Origin: Dactylonectria macrodidyma
Lineage: Eukaryota > Ascomycota > Sordariomycetes > Hypocreales > Nectriaceae
Reading direction: 5' to 3'
DNA length: 64,000 bases
Assembly (NCBI GenBank): GCA_020744425.1
Contig: JAGMUV010000010.1
Span: 2,046,001 to 2,110,000 of the forward strand
Shown here: positions 1 through 11,370 of the stretch, piece after piece
How the letters are laid out: every line of letters starts with the position of its first letter
How positions within the stretch are numbered: position 1 is the first letter of the stretch
The notes under the pieces: model-generated
Told to the model about the DNA's origin: nothing
Seen by the model: the letters and a program-made list of their open reading frames with translations, nothing else
The model's database searches: none
Made by a program: the position numbers and the translations under genes

Positions 1-334
1 TGAGGAAAGCAAATCATTGGCCATGATTGGTTCATGCTTAAGGCATGAGTTGCTTTGACCCAAGGACGTGGATGGCTAACTAAGTTGCATGCAAGGGGTC
101 GCTAGGTTGCCGAAGAAGCCGAGGCATGGAAATCTAGACTGGAACGCGAACGTGTCGCCTCACCACGGCCAGCAAGTCGAGTCAACAATTTCTGACTGTG
201 AGTGTGCTTGAGAATAAACCTTGTGGTGTGTCCAACTCATGGCTCCAACAATTCAGGTTTCCGACTTTTGCTGCTAATTCAACATCCACCATTGAACGTA
301 AGGTCTAGGTTGAAACTCTTGGAGGTTATTCACC
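1..334. other. Left-edge intergenic sequence
   Basis: No coding region is supported here. It is the immediate upstream region of the acyl-CoA dehydrogenase gene and presumably holds its promoter and 5' UTR. I saw no convincing regulatory motif. Confidence 0.5.
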
Positions 335-1693
335 ATGAACTTTGAACTCCCAACAGGAGTGCAAAGCTATCTAGCGCGCATTGATGCATTTATACGCGAT
401 ACTGTCAAGCCGATACAGGACAAGGACGATAACCAGCGCTTCTTCGACCATCGCCGAGAAGCTTCGAGAACGCAGTGGGACAACCAGGGCTTGCCCACCG
501 AGGACTGGGAGGACTTGCTCGCACGGGTCAAGAAGCTTGCCGACGAAGCAGGCTTCTACCGCTTTTCGTGCCCAGTGGAATATGGCGGATCGGGCCACGC
601 GTCTCTGAATCTGTACATGTGTGCCATTCGATACCACCTCACCTCTCACCCCGACTATGGAGGCGGTGTCAGCCTGGCCAACGACCTGCAGAGCGAGCAC
701 AGCGTCGTAGGGAACATGCCATTTGTGACGCTTCTCTATTACTACGGCACTGAAGAGCAGAAGAAGACGCTCATCCCTGCGAGCATCCAAGGCGAGATGA
801 AGCCTACTTTTGGACTGACCGAGATCGAACACGGCTCCGACGCTACGCACATGGAGACGACGGCCGTGCCTATCACTCTCCCTTCGGGCGAAGCTGGGTA
901 CGAGATCAACGGCAACAAGAAGTGGCAGACGGGAATGCATACAGCCAACTATTGCGTCGTCTTTGCACGAACATCTGGAAGAGCTGGAGACGCAAGGGGC
1001 ATCACAGCCTTTATGGTACCTGCCAACTCCCCAGGTGTAACTGTGGCTTCGTACGAATGGACGCTCAACATGCCAACCGATCACGCTACCGTTCTGTTCA
1101 AAAATGTGCGCGTTCCAGCGTCTGCCATTTTGGGCCCATTGAACAATGGACTGGCCATTGCCCAGACCTTTACTCACGGAAATCGACTCCGTCAAGCCGC
1201 CGCAAGCTGCGGTGCCGCGCGATACTGCATCGATCGAAGCATTGAGCACGCCAACAAGCGCAAGGTGTTTGGGAAACCCCTTTCGGTTAACCAGGCCATC
1301 CAGTGGCCCCTCGTGGAACTCGCGACGCAAGCAGAGATGCTTATGCTCTTGATCCTCCGCACAGCCGTCGACATGGATCGAGTCACGGCCGAGGCTGAAG
1401 CGTCCGGTGAAGCACCATGGATCGCTATCGAGAAGCAGCTCGGACACAAGATTGGGATGTGCAACTACTATGCGAACCGTCTGGCTTGCGAGTCAGCCGA
1501 CCGTGCCATCCAGATCCACGGTGGCGACGGATATTCGCGGCATCTTCCCTTTGAGCACATTTGGCGACATTTCAGGCGATATCGGCTCACCGAAGGCAGT
1601 GAGGAGGTGCAAATTCGTAAAGTGGCTGCCTACCTCTTTGGCTACAAGAAGACTAAAGAGACAAAGGGGGCCAAGGGTGAAGTGAAGCTGTAA
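335..1693 (+). CDS. Acyl-CoA dehydrogenase family flavoprotein
   Basis: An intronless 452-residue ORF that starts at an ATG in a good fungal context (CACCATGA). The family oxidises acyl-CoA (or a carrier-bound acyl group) to the 2,3-enoyl form using FAD. Visible signatures are an N-terminal helical segment (about 1-130), the middle beta-domain with FGLTEIEHGSD and GNKKWQTGM (about 158-200), and the C-terminal helical domain with RKVFGKPLSVNQAIQ and AIQIHGGDGYSR. The expected catalytic glutamate is Glu420 in RLTEGSEEVQ, the position corresponding to the YEGT glutamate of medium-chain enzymes. Length is normal for the family. No N-terminal mitochondrial presequence is obvious and the C-terminus (EVKL) is not a clear PTS1, so location is unclear. 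It heads a same-strand run with the esterase and the membrane protein, which suggests a role in tailoring a fatty or polyketide acyl chain; the substrate cannot be deduced. Confidence 0.93.
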   Translation: MNFELPTGVQSYLARIDAFIRDTVKPIQDKDDNQRFFDHRREASRTQWDNQGLPTEDWEDLLARVKKLADEAGFYRFSCPVEYGGSGHASLNLYMCAIRYHLTSHPDYGGGVSLANDLQSEHSVVGNMPFVTLLYYYGTEEQKKTLIPASIQGEMKPTFGLTEIEHGSDATHMETTAVPITLPSGEAGYEINGNKKWQTGMHTANYCVVFARTSGRAGDARGITAFMVPANSPGVTVASYEWTLNMPTDHATVLFKNVRVPASAILGPLNNGLAIAQTFTHGNRLRQAAASCGAARYCIDRSIEHANKRKVFGKPLSVNQAIQWPLVELATQAEMLMLLILRTAVDMDRVTAEAEASGEAPWIAIEKQLGHKIGMCNYYANRLACESADRAIQIHGGDGYSRHLPFEHIWRHFRRYRLTEGSEEVQIRKVAAYLFGYKKTKETKGAKGEVKL

Positions 1694-2160
1694 AGAGTTT
1701 GAAACTATTGGATAGCTGCTTAAACATATACACTAAATTGCGAAATCTGTATAGACTACGCAAAGTATAATGCTTACCATTAGGGTAAGTCTGACTTTGA
1801 TAATTCTTGACACATCACATGCCAAATGGCACATCCCACTCCTTCTTGCAACAGGAATTCTAAACAGATAGCAATAGTTACGGGCAAAAGATTGTATTTT
1901 AGGTCATGCCAGATATCCGGGCCTCGGTTGCTTAGGAGTCTAGTCGAAATGGTCTTGAACAAGTTAGGCTAGTGGGTTGGCCCTTTGCGCCTGCAAGCAT
2001 TCTTCGGCCCTCGGGAAATGTGTAGTCTCATCACCCGTGTTAGGCGTTTTATAACAATAGCAACAGTGCTTTCATCGACGAGAACCGTGTTTGCAATCAC
2101 AAAAATACGGTCTACCTGGCTTCAGTTCTTTTTCGAGCGCCTATCTAGATTAATAGGAAC
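1694..2160. other. Intergenic region
   Basis: Spacer between two same-strand genes. It should hold the terminator of the dehydrogenase gene and the promoter of the esterase gene. No other feature seen. Confidence 0.4.
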
Positions 2161-3123
2161 ATGCCTCTGCAATACGACCCAGAATGGTTCGCCCTGGCAG
2201 GTTCAAAACTGGAGGCGCAGAGTGAGGTCCTCCAGATCCATGACGTGGCGACACGGAGAAGCCGGTATGCTCAACTATTCGTTCAGTCCACATATGCGTT
2301 TCCGGCCGACATCAATATCGACGCCTTCAAGACACCGGCTTCGGATGGCCACGAGGTTGTGATATATCGCGTCTCGAAAAAGTCTGAAAAGGCACGAGCA
2401 TCCTCCTCGCGGACCCCAGCCGTCTTGCACATTCACGGAGGAGGGTTCATATCAGTTCAAGCCAAGGATGTCCTCCCGTCTCTCGTTCCCTATGTCAGCG
2501 AGTCTGGAATACCCATCTTCTCGGTCGACTATAGGTGGGCGCCTGAAAATCCTTTCCCAACGCCCGTGGAAGATTGCTGGAGTGGACTGCTATTCCTTCA
2601 CTCTCAAGCAGACGACCTAGGCATCGACATGGATCGCATTGCTGTCATGGGCGAGAGTGCAGGGGGAGGCCTTGCTGCGGGACTCGCTCTCATGGCACGG
2701 GACCGCAACTTGTTCCCGGCGCTGGCCAAGCAGATTCTGATATATCCCATGCTGGATGACCGAACTGTCACGGATAAGTCGGGAGGCCTGGCCGTCTTCA
2801 GCATTAATGATGTAATCACGGGTTGGGCTGCCTATGTTGGTGAGGCTGTGGGCACCGAGAAGGTCTCGCCTATTGCTGCTCCCGCTCGAGTTGGTCATGT
2901 CACGGGGCTTCCACCGCTCTATCTTGACGTCGGCCAACTTGACTTGTTCCTCGCAGAAGACGTGGCCTATGCCAGCAAGTTCCTCGAGGCAGACATTCAG
3001 ACGGAGTTGCACGTGTACCCAGGTGTCATCCATGCCTTTCAGCGCTGGGCGCCCACGTCCCAGGTTGTGAAGCAGGCGTTTATAAATAGGTTGAGAGCTA
3101 TAACAACACTTGGAAACCCTTGA
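2161..3123 (+). CDS. HSL-family alpha/beta hydrolase (esterase/deacetylase-like)
   Basis: An intronless 320-residue alpha/beta-hydrolase-3 protein. The oxyanion-hole motif HGGG is at residues 92-95. The nucleophile elbow GESAG puts the catalytic serine at Ser166. The likely acid is Asp261 in VGQLDLF and the histidine is His291 in VIHAFQRW. The DYRWAPENPFP segment after the second strand is typical of the hormone-sensitive-lipase/acetyl-esterase family. No signal peptide or membrane segment is visible, so the enzyme is probably cytosolic. In fungal metabolite clusters this family removes acetyl or other acyl groups, or hydrolyses lactones; the actual substrate is unknown. The ATG at 2161 is preceded by an A-rich stretch. 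Confidence 0.92.
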   Translation: MPLQYDPEWFALAGSKLEAQSEVLQIHDVATRRSRYAQLFVQSTYAFPADINIDAFKTPASDGHEVVIYRVSKKSEKARASSSRTPAVLHIHGGGFISVQAKDVLPSLVPYVSESGIPIFSVDYRWAPENPFPTPVEDCWSGLLFLHSQADDLGIDMDRIAVMGESAGGGLAAGLALMARDRNLFPALAKQILIYPMLDDRTVTDKSGGLAVFSINDVITGWAAYVGEAVGTEKVSPIAAPARVGHVTGLPPLYLDVGQLDLFLAEDVAYASKFLEADIQTELHVYPGVIHAFQRWAPTSQVVKQAFINRLRAITTLGNP

Positions 3124-3538
3124 AAGCTGATTATACAGCAGTGAATACATCAGTGTATTGAAGAGACTTAAAGATGGACTAGAAGGGTTAATTTCAATCT
3201 CAATTCCTCCGGATTTCGCACATTTGCTTGTTGAAAGCTCCGAATTAGCCGAGAATGCTTAGACCAACTACTTTCTTAATCTAACCATCAAAGAGCATAC
3301 GGACACACAGGAAAGTTTAAAACACTCCATCATTCGATTATAAACGGCTCGCCAGTGGGCTTGACTAATGGCACCGGCCTCATGGTAGCGTAACGGACAC
3401 CGCCCTCGGTCCGAGGATGCAGATTTTCCATCTCTCGGGGCCTATAATTAGTGACTCTTGACCTCAATAGTCTGATAATGACTGGGCCCATACACCACCC
3501 AGACTGGCTCTGCTGTTTAAGCCTGTCCTCCGTTGAAT
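3124..3538. other. Intergenic region
   Basis: Spacer upstream of the membrane-protein gene. Short ORFs here look random. No promoter element was recognised. Confidence 0.4.
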
Positions 3539-4285
3539 ATGAATTCCACACATTTCACGACCATGGCCAACATCGATCATTTTCAGCGGTTGACGGAATC
3601 GATCTCATGGGACAACAAACCACTCCTTTTGTCTGCCGGAGTGAGCTACGGCGTTGGACTACTCCAATACGTTATTGCCATCCAGCTTAGTCTACGACAT
3701 GGCAAGTCGCCGCTTCCCTTCTGGATGCACTCCTTCTACCTGGCACATGACTCTGCCATGTGGTACGTCTTCTCGGGAGCCGCGCCTCGATATAACCAAC
3801 ACTGGTTCATGCGCGCAACTTCCACGGCCATGTTTCTATGGTCATTCATGGAAATCTGGTGCATCCACAGGGCCATTACCAAAGACAGAAAGGCAAACTT
3901 CTCGTCCGTCTTCGGCCCCAATCCCCCTCTGGGCCCGGTACTCGGGTATGCCTTGGCCTTGCAAGCAGCCATGTATGGCGTCATAATCTTGGGGTTTGTC
4001 TTGTTCGGAGAGGGAACCTTTCTGCACTGGTTTACTCTGACCAACGCCCTGATGGCCATTGGCCCAACCCACGAGTACCTGCGACGTGGGTCACGAGAGG
4101 GCCTGTCGCTCAGTTTTTGTTTCATCACTATTATTGGAACCATCTTCACCTATGCGCCATTCGGTTTCTGGGCGTTAACTGTTCCCGAAATATTTGCCCA
4201 GCCGGTGTACTATGCGCTTGGAGTTCTTTTTGTTCCTTACACCATTTGGTGCTTTTACATAGTAGCACAATACCCACCAAAATGA
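3539..4285 (+). CDS. Small polytopic membrane protein (about 7 TM), possibly cyclase-like
   Basis: A 248-residue intronless ORF if the first ATG (3539) is used. A second in-frame ATG at 3563 has a stronger context (ACCATGG) and would give 240 residues. Hydropathy by eye suggests about seven membrane segments, with acidic or polar residues in or near them (FYLAHDSAMW, WSFMEIWCIH, IGPTHEYLRRGSREGLS). Size, topology and placement resemble small integral membrane proteins common in fungal metabolite clusters. One such family, the Pyr4/PaxB-type meroterpenoid cyclases, has similar length and intramembrane Glu/Asp residues. I cannot confirm membership, and an emopamil-binding/EXPERA-like or otherwise uncharacterised fold is equally possible. 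It is the third gene in the left same-strand run. Confidence 0.8.
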   Translation: MNSTHFTTMANIDHFQRLTESISWDNKPLLLSAGVSYGVGLLQYVIAIQLSLRHGKSPLPFWMHSFYLAHDSAMWYVFSGAAPRYNQHWFMRATSTAMFLWSFMEIWCIHRAITKDRKANFSSVFGPNPPLGPVLGYALALQAAMYGVIILGFVLFGEGTFLHWFTLTNALMAIGPTHEYLRRGSREGLSLSFCFITIIGTIFTYAPFGFWALTVPEIFAQPVYYALGVLFVPYTIWCFYIVAQYPPK

Positions 4286-4708
4286 GCTCCGTCGGCAATG
4301 GTTAGTTTTTTCACCAAAACTCTGTCGCCAAGTCAGCTCTGATGGAACTGTGGGAGATCATGGGTATAGCAACGTTGAGGCGAGGCTAGACTGACGAGAA
4401 AATGAGACAAATTGGAAACCGTGCATTGTAGGAAGCATCCCTGGAGGGAAATGAGACGATCCAATCGTGTTAAATGTGTCAGAAAATGACGTGCAAATAA
4501 ATGGATAAGGTAGCTAGCCTCGACTACCAACACACATTGATAGAGTACAATATGACTGTGGTTGTGGAAGTATGAACTCGTGACCTACAGCATAGCTCAT
4601 ACCTATAGACCTAAACCAAGCTACGATACCAAATGCCAACCACCATCACGCAACAGCGATGAAGTCAAATATCATAGCGAGTAGTCGAGAGGTCCCGCGC
4701 GCTGGCAA
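4286..4708. other. Convergent intergenic region
   Basis: Lies between the 3' ends of the membrane-protein gene and the P450 gene. No coding sequence is supported; it presumably carries both 3' UTRs. Confidence 0.4.
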
Positions 4709-6468
4709 CTAACTGATTGCCCGAGGTGTAAGGCGAACATAGAGCGGTGGCTTCTCCCAAAGGAAAGACAAAACATTCTTCTCCAGCCATCCCTCACTTC
4801 GAGGATCAAGTTCCAAATGGAAATTCCAAACCAATCTTGCTAGTATAAGACGCATTTCAGCATACGCAAGACTGCGTTAAAATTAGCAAGGAGTACTCGC
4901 GCAGTGCACGTAAGAGCAACTCACTTTTTCCCAATACAGTTGCGGGGACCAACAGAAAATGGCTGCAGAGCGTTCTTTTGGTCGCTGTCAAACCTTGGGT
5001 CACCGAGCCATCTTTCTGGGACAAAGGATTCCGGATCTCTGAAGTATTTTGGGCTGTGAAACATGGGCCACTGCCAAATTGATATGATTGTCTGGGAAAT
5101 GAAGATTAGCAATTAATTGAGGAGCTGGAGAAGGGGGTAATTACATTAGGCGGGACATAGTTATCACCGATGACAGATCCGTTGGAAGGTGTTTTGCGAG
5201 GTATAGCGCTGGGAACCGGCGGGTAAATGCGTAGTCCTTCATCAAAGACTGCCATCATGTATTGCAACTTTTGAACGCTCAGAAGATCAATCTCGTCTTC
5301 TCTGCTAAAACTTGCCCGTAGTTCGGCCTCCAACTTCGCCAGAACCGGTTGATTGACAGCAAGCAAATAGGTGGTCCCCGATAAGACAGTCGCAGTTGTC
5401 TCAGATCCACCTACAATCAAGTTATGGGCGTTGGCGAGAATCTCTGAATGAGAAATTTGCTAGTATATAAGATTAGAGCACATCAAGATTTGGCATACTT
5501 CATCTTCACTCACGGATTTTTCACGGGCCTTGATCATTGACTCCATAAAGTCTGGTCGGGCATCATCAAATGCAAGGCGCTTAGCGACCTGTGCCTCCAC
5601 GAATTCAGCGTGAGTCTGCATATCTCGCTGTATGTCCTTCGGTATTAAGAACTGGCTGATGTAATTGATAATGGGAAATCTGATCATCACAGTAGAGTAG
5701 AGCACGCCTTTGATGTGCTTGAAGATGAGATTGACCCAAGGGTGATAGTCAGCGTTTTCCAGGCAGCCGAAGGATTCGCCGAACATGAGGTCCCCAACCA
5801 TGTCGAACGTAGTCCAATTGTACCAGCTGACCATGTCCTGAGCTTCACCATTGGCGGTGGCCATCTTGAGCCTCTCCATGAGTAAGGAGACGTAACGATG
5901 GAAAACAGGTTGTTGATCCGCCATAGCTTGGGCAGAGAAGCCATGAGAAAGTATTTTTCGTAGACGACCATGCCTTTCTCGATCGGATCCAACAAGAGTA
6001 AGGTTGTCATTACGCGGCCAAAAGTCGGGGTCTTTACCATTCTCATCTTGGCCTCGCTTCCGATGGCCCATCATATCGTCCCACGCACTGGGGGCTCCGA
6101 AGACAAGCTCATTGGGGGCGATTCGAACGATGTCCCCATATTTCTGATGCAGTTCGTAGATCTTCTTGTGCCCGGAGCCAGATAGCCATGAAATAGAATA
6201 GGGAACTCGCGAAACGGCCCAGAGTTTCGGGCCCGGGTACTTGCTGAGTGGATGGAAAAACAAGTTGTAAACAATGGCACCAAGGTTATAGAGTATCGCC
6301 TGATTCAAGGATGTTGCGAGTTAGCCAATGCGGAGCATTATAAAACTTTAGCCGCGAAGAGCAGTCTGCATGCTCTTTATGAGCGGAATAACTGACCAAA
6401 GTTGCCAACGTGATTAGCGATGAGGCCAAGGTGAGCTCGGAAGGTATGCTCTGCCAAAGAGCAGGCAT
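4709..6468 (-). CDS. Cytochrome P450 monooxygenase
   Basis: Five exons on the minus strand: 6468-6397, 6299-5499, 5441-5145, 5091-4925 and 4871-4709. The introns are 97, 57, 53 and 53 bp, with GT donors, AG acceptors and GCTAA-type branch sites. Splicing gives 499 residues. The N-terminus is a hydrophobic anchor (LASSLITLATLAILYNLGAI) followed by YPGPKLW, typical of ER-bound fungal P450s. The I-helix motif GGSETT (302-307), the K-helix EGLR (359-362) and the heme loop FSVGPRNCIG with Cys442 are all intact. The anchor is complete only when exon 1 is joined to exon 2, which decides the start. The overall sequence style resembles the isotrichodermin C-15 hydroxylase-like group. It should hydroxylate or epoxidise the cluster product using a CPR partner. 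It is divergently transcribed from the SDR gene, so the two may share regulation. Confidence 0.92.
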
Positions 6469-7848
6469 TGTGACAACACTAGAAAAACTTTTGATCGGGG
6501 TGGGATAGGAGGTCTGGCTGTCAAGCGGTCGAAAGCACTAAGAAGGCCGTGATGTCCACGATGATAAGTCTTGAGCGGGGATGTTTTGTTTAATATGATC
6601 ACTGTGACGTGAAGAGTGCATGCAGTAACGTGACTTGTCTCAATCTGAGCCAGCCCAAGCCCTGGGATCGAATAGGGAAGAATTGAAGAAGTATTTTGCT
6701 GCCCTCGGCTATCCAGGCACTCTTGTCGTTTCACGCCATGCTTCACTCATACATGTCGGTGCCGTGAGCGATGCCAAGCACTGTACTGAGTTCTCTTAGG
6801 CTACTGGTATACTATGTGGAGATTATGTGCGGTGGTTTTTAGCGGGATCTTCGGGGGCTCGGGCTCGCGTTGATCTTATTTGGTAATCAGCCCGCCCAGG
6901 ACATTCAGCGGAGGAGCAGTGCTGAAGTGATACGCAAATGTGTACAAGCCCCAAAGCTAACATAGAAAGGAAGCTTTATCCAGGCAAATGAAAGAAGCAT
7001 AACACATGATTTCGTACAACAGGTTGCCCGTGTTTTTTTCTTATTTCAAGCGACACGACATGGCTTCCCACCTCAAAATTATGTTGAGGGCTTAGCTCGG
7101 TAATCTAGATCTCGACGCCAAGAAGCAGAAATGCGGGGTAATTACGATGGGCAAGTCGGGTATCACGCGACTGGCGACTGGTTTTCCAGGCAGAGAGACA
7201 GCGTGAGCTAATGAAGATATACGGAACTTCCAAAAGGGATTAGACTCGGGATTCCTCAATTCCCCATCGCCCATTGAGCGAGCATGAAGAGTGTTGGTAC
7301 CAACATCTTTGCTTTCTTGCGTGCTTGGTCTGAGTCTTGGTAGATGAGCCTTGAATACGGGACTTTGAATGCATTTTAGTTAGGCCGCCAATTTAAACAA
7401 CGGGTTTCTAGGTATACTAGAACAATTCGCACCTAAGATGGAATGTGATTTTCAGGCAGGTGGATGTTGTCATGTTAAATTGATAGTCGAGTTGAGCTCA
7501 AAGACTCGCTGTTCCAGGTAGAGTAGCGTCATTCCAATTGTACTTCTCACATTTGCATCAATCTTTCACCCAGATACCCAATATGAACAGCGCGGGCTCG
7601 TCTAGTGTTAATATAATAGCCGCGGTTCTGATGAGGACAGGTAACCGAGGCAAATACTTGGCAGTTGCCGAGAAGCCAGCAACAACAGACATCGATAGTC
7701 GGAAGAGGAAGCTTAGCAACTGGACTTTTATTCATATTACGCTCATATAACTAGAAGTCCTTTTTCTCATCCTTTGACTCACTCCGGTTGTTTTGGGCGT
7801 TTGTTCCCTGGTCTTCAGGATCAAATTTGCACATTCAATATCATAAAA
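6469..7848. promoter_or_regulatory. Divergent P450/SDR intergenic region
   Basis: A 1.4-kb region with no supported coding sequence between the start codons of the P450 (-) and SDR (+) genes. Both promoters must lie here. I could not assign individual binding sites. The only notable sequence features are scattered CGG-containing GC-rich stretches near 6840-6900, which are too common to interpret. Confidence 0.4.
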
Positions 7849-8877
7849 ATGGCGACCTTCCAAGGCAAAGTCATTGCTGTCTCTGGTATGTAATTTGGCC
7901 ATACTCTGACATATTCTCCAATACTATCTGTATTTTCTCGCTTCAGACGCAACTAAAGATACAAACAGGTGCTGCCTCCGGGATTGGGCTTTCCACAGCA
8001 AAAATACTCTACGCCCGTGGAGCGTCCCTGGCCCTTTGCGACATCCGCAAAGACGTGCTTGATCAAGTCAAAGATGATATCCTTCAACAAGGCGTGGTGG
8101 ATGGTCAAAAGATCACGACACTCGGTGTAGACATCACTAACACTGCGCATGTTAACAAATGGATCGATCAAGCTATTCAAGATTTTGGCCAGCTGGATGG
8201 CGCAGCAAATATCGCAGGCACCGTGTATTTAGATGAGCTTATTGGGGACACATCCGACGAATCTTGGGAGCGCATCATGTCGATCAACTCAACTGGAACG
8301 TAAGTTTTACAATCCTAGAGCTCTAGCCTCTCTCTCCTATTCAGGGTTAGGGCTAGGGCTGGTTATTCTCTATTTGTATGGTAACATGCTAATGTTTTCC
8401 AGTTTCAAGGCTCTTCGGGCTCAATTACCTAGACTACCACCTGGCAGCTCGATTGTGACGGTTTCTTCTCTTGCTGGTCTTGGAGGGGCTCCGCATATGG
8501 CAGCTTATGGCGCCAGCAAGCATGCTGTAATCGGTCTCACTCAAACAGCAGCAGTTGAGTATGGGACAAAGGGCATTCGCGTCAATAGTGTCGCACCGTA
8601 AGTCTTCAGGCTCGGCACCAACTTCACAATCTGTACTGGCTAACCAACTTCATATAGGTCCGCTATCGCCACCCCTCTCGCACTGGGATTCTTCAAGGAA
8701 GAAGACAAGCACAAGTTCAGCGCCAATCGATCATGTCTCAAGCGTGTAGCACAGCCGGAGGAAGTCGCAAAAGTGATCATATTTCTACTTTCAGACGAGG
8801 CATCATATATCACAGGCTCAGTTATAAATGTTGATGCAGGATGGACGGTGAATACTCCCGTGGACTTTAAAATATAA
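7849..8877 (+). CDS. Short-chain dehydrogenase/reductase
   Basis: Four exons: 7849-7885, 7969-8299, 8403-8597 and 8658-8877, with introns of 83, 103 and 60 bp. Splicing gives 260 residues, the usual classical-SDR length. The cofactor loop is SGAASGIG (12-19). Asp37 at the end of strand 2 (LALCDIRK) favours NAD(H) over NADP(H). The catalytic residues are Asn119, Ser145, Tyr158 and Lys162 (YGASK). The C-terminal GSVINVDAGWTV segment matches the family. No signal or membrane segment, so probably cytosolic. It would interconvert an alcohol and a ketone on the cluster intermediate. The first exon is only 37 nt and splits the glycine-rich loop. Confidence 0.93.
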
Positions 8878-8909
8878 TTGAAATGGACTCCTGCTTCTGT
8901 TGCCGATTT

Positions 8910-9134
8910 TTATTTAGCTTCTTGTCCTCTCAAGCAGTCAAGAGCCGGACCATCTAAAATCCATTTGCCGCAGTATGACAACCGGTCGCCATCTTCGTTG
9001 GCGATGAAGTGCCAACGGATGACAGAGTCAAAGTATGCAGTGGGGAGGACGGCTGCATTGAATCCTTTCAATGCCGCTCTGTTGTTGAAGAATGTCGACC
9101 GAGGAGCATCAAATGGTAGTTCTATTCCTACCAT
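8910..9134 (-). pseudogene. Possible gene remnant, unknown family
   Basis: A 74-codon open stretch with a non-random composition (for example LPTAYFDSVIRWHF and NEDGDRLSYC). It lies just downstream of the SDR gene on the opposite strand. I do not recognise a family and no start, splice sites or partner exon can be supported. It could be a decayed gene or chance. Confidence 0.25.
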
Positions 9135-10869
9135 GCCATTTGGTCGGCGAAGAACAGGGAAGCTTTTTCCAATTACTTAGTTCTTCAGCAGGCGTGCAGC
9201 CAGCAGCCCCAGGAGCTAGAGTCGGGCGTATCAGGGGATTTCCTCTTCGGTGAAGTCGAGCCGAAAAAGGATTTTCTGATCCTTCTTGGGGATTTTCTCA
9301 TCTAACCGTGCAGTTGCAATGCTGTACGTAATTATTTCAGGAGCTGAAGCTCCCAAAGAGCAGCGCCGACCCACGCAAGCATCTTAACAACCTCGACCAT
9401 CGAATAAAATAGGCCCACGCACTCATCCTTCATGTTTTCCTCAACAGGTTGCATTGAAACACGCGTGTTATCGAAGAGAGATTCTGTCGTGTTAGCACGT
9501 ACGAAGGACGAAGCCACCATGATAGTTGTTTGTCATATGTCCTGTTGATGGCGGTCGCCGAGGCTGCCACTGCTGCGCAAACCTGCCCTTCGAGAATAGT
9601 CTCTCTCAATCAACGGACACGTGTTCTTCACGTAATGTCCGCATGATAGAGGGTATGCGTGCGTTGCCGAGCCCGTGAGTGTCAACGCCCTGAATATGGA
9701 ATATATTCCCTCGTATTCTTGTCCGGACGAAACGTTGAGGATCCCAAAGCATGTGCAGGGTCAAAGGCTGTGTCCGAAGTGCCCTGCTCCCTTCGGGGCC
9801 GCTCAGCGTAGATTAGATCGACCTTATAATCGCATCAAATACCTCAACCCCTTCGTTAGTTTGCGAGACTAGAGCCTGTGTTAGTTAATGAAAAATATGT
9901 GGGATTTCTCTGAGTGTTGAGTAGGAGCCCGTTAATATGGTAAGGAGGCTTCTTCTGCGGGGTAAGTGCAGAGGATCCCTGAGAGCCCATCGTCATCTAC
10001 CCTTAAGTGACAAGAACTTTAGTTCTCTGTGGGCTATGTCTCTCTATGGCCGTTGCTTTGAGGATCGAAGTAATAGCTGATCATAGAGTAAGTGTGTAAA
10101 TAGTTATGGCTTTCTATAATAGTAAGGTTTTTCAAGACCGAGTCTGAAGGATCCAGGCCTTCAAGACCAGTTTATTAGAGATACGGGCATTTCAGACCGA
10201 GCCGCCGTTTCAGCAGTTAATAGGTGTGACACCTTATGCCTCTATAGCCACCCAATATAAGACATAATATCTAATATAAGATGGAGGATAAATATTAATG
10301 CTATCTTTTTATAGGGAAGCTGGCATCCAACAGGCTGCGGGATGAAAGTAATACACCGGTTCCACAGGTTCTAGTATATTCCTTATGTACTTTCCTCAAT
10401 GTTAAGGGGAAATGGTCGAGGCTGGTATGTCTGTAATTTAGAGCTGAGAAGCCAACAGAGAATGGCCCGGCTTGCCTGACGCAGAGTCTCTTCACACCGG
10501 TCGAGTATGATATAGATGTGCTAGATATGCTTGGTCCTGAACCAAAAAATAACCAGGTACAAGAGCTTAAAGGCTCCCAAGTTTGTTAAAGGCAGCTCAT
10601 GGCCACCTTTGTTTTACCTAGACAAGTAGTATGTCCTTCCAGTCATTAGTCCGGCACTCACTATATTCGTCATCAAGCTCATGGACGAAGCAGGATTCTA
10701 CCAGCTCATACTAGCCCCGTTTTGCTTCTCCTAAAAGAAAGGGAAAAAGCGCATCTTTTAGGTAGACAATGATGTCACCCGCTCTTGCCCCTCCAGGAAC
10801 TGATACCATGCGTCCAGACTCCAGGGCAGAGAACTTCTTTTTGTTCGATCGGCTGATTGCCGATATCGT

Positions 10870-11370
10870 TCAGGAGAGTTGTGGTTCAACCTCAGAGCTC
10901 CTTGCATCCACGGACGTCTCAAAGTATCCCGGCAAGATCTCGGTAGTAAATTTGGCGAAGTCAACCTTTGGATGTCGTTCCAGGAGATGCCGAGTAGCCC
11001 TCACGATCGCCATTGTCATCTGGAACTCTGCCACAGCGCGTTAAACGTCAAATTCCGGATGTAGCGAATTAGATGGGTTGAACGGAATACCTTTGTTAAG
11101 GTTTCAAAAAATGCAGTCTCCATCCCGGAACCATAACAGCCCCCGCGAAGGGCTGCGCGAGCAGGCGAGTGTCCAAGCGTCTTCTAACCACTCGCGGATC
11201 TCTAGTGAGTCGCAGCGCAGATCATCAAAGATCTTTGATTTCATTGAGAACGCTGCCACAGAAGTGGATATTTGGTTTTCTAGAAGCCTGTAGTTCTCGA
11301 AACGGCGGGTCAGAGCAGACACCTTGTGCCAATCCGCCCTTTGTAAACATCGACTCTGGACCGCGACCAA
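10870..11370 (-). pseudogene. Decayed gene remnant, unknown family
   Basis: Two protein-like stretches on the minus strand occur in order. One is about 88 codons (11370-11104; segments such as KSKIFDDLRCDSLEIREWL and SRGLLWFRDGDCIF). The other (about 11020-10875) includes MTMAIVRATRHLLERHPKVD. They are separated by stops and a frame change. The style suggests a fungal hypothetical protein that has lost its reading frame; no family can be named. Confidence 0.35.

Noticed and set aside
371..1447. 358-codon minus-strand ORF over the acyl-CoA dehydrogenase gene
   Set aside because: It lies antisense to a gene with full family motifs and has no recognisable domain; it is a codon-bias shadow.
3533..3538. 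TTG start for the membrane protein
   Set aside because: A nuclear fungal gene should start at ATG; the in-frame ATGs at 3539 and 3563 are preferred.
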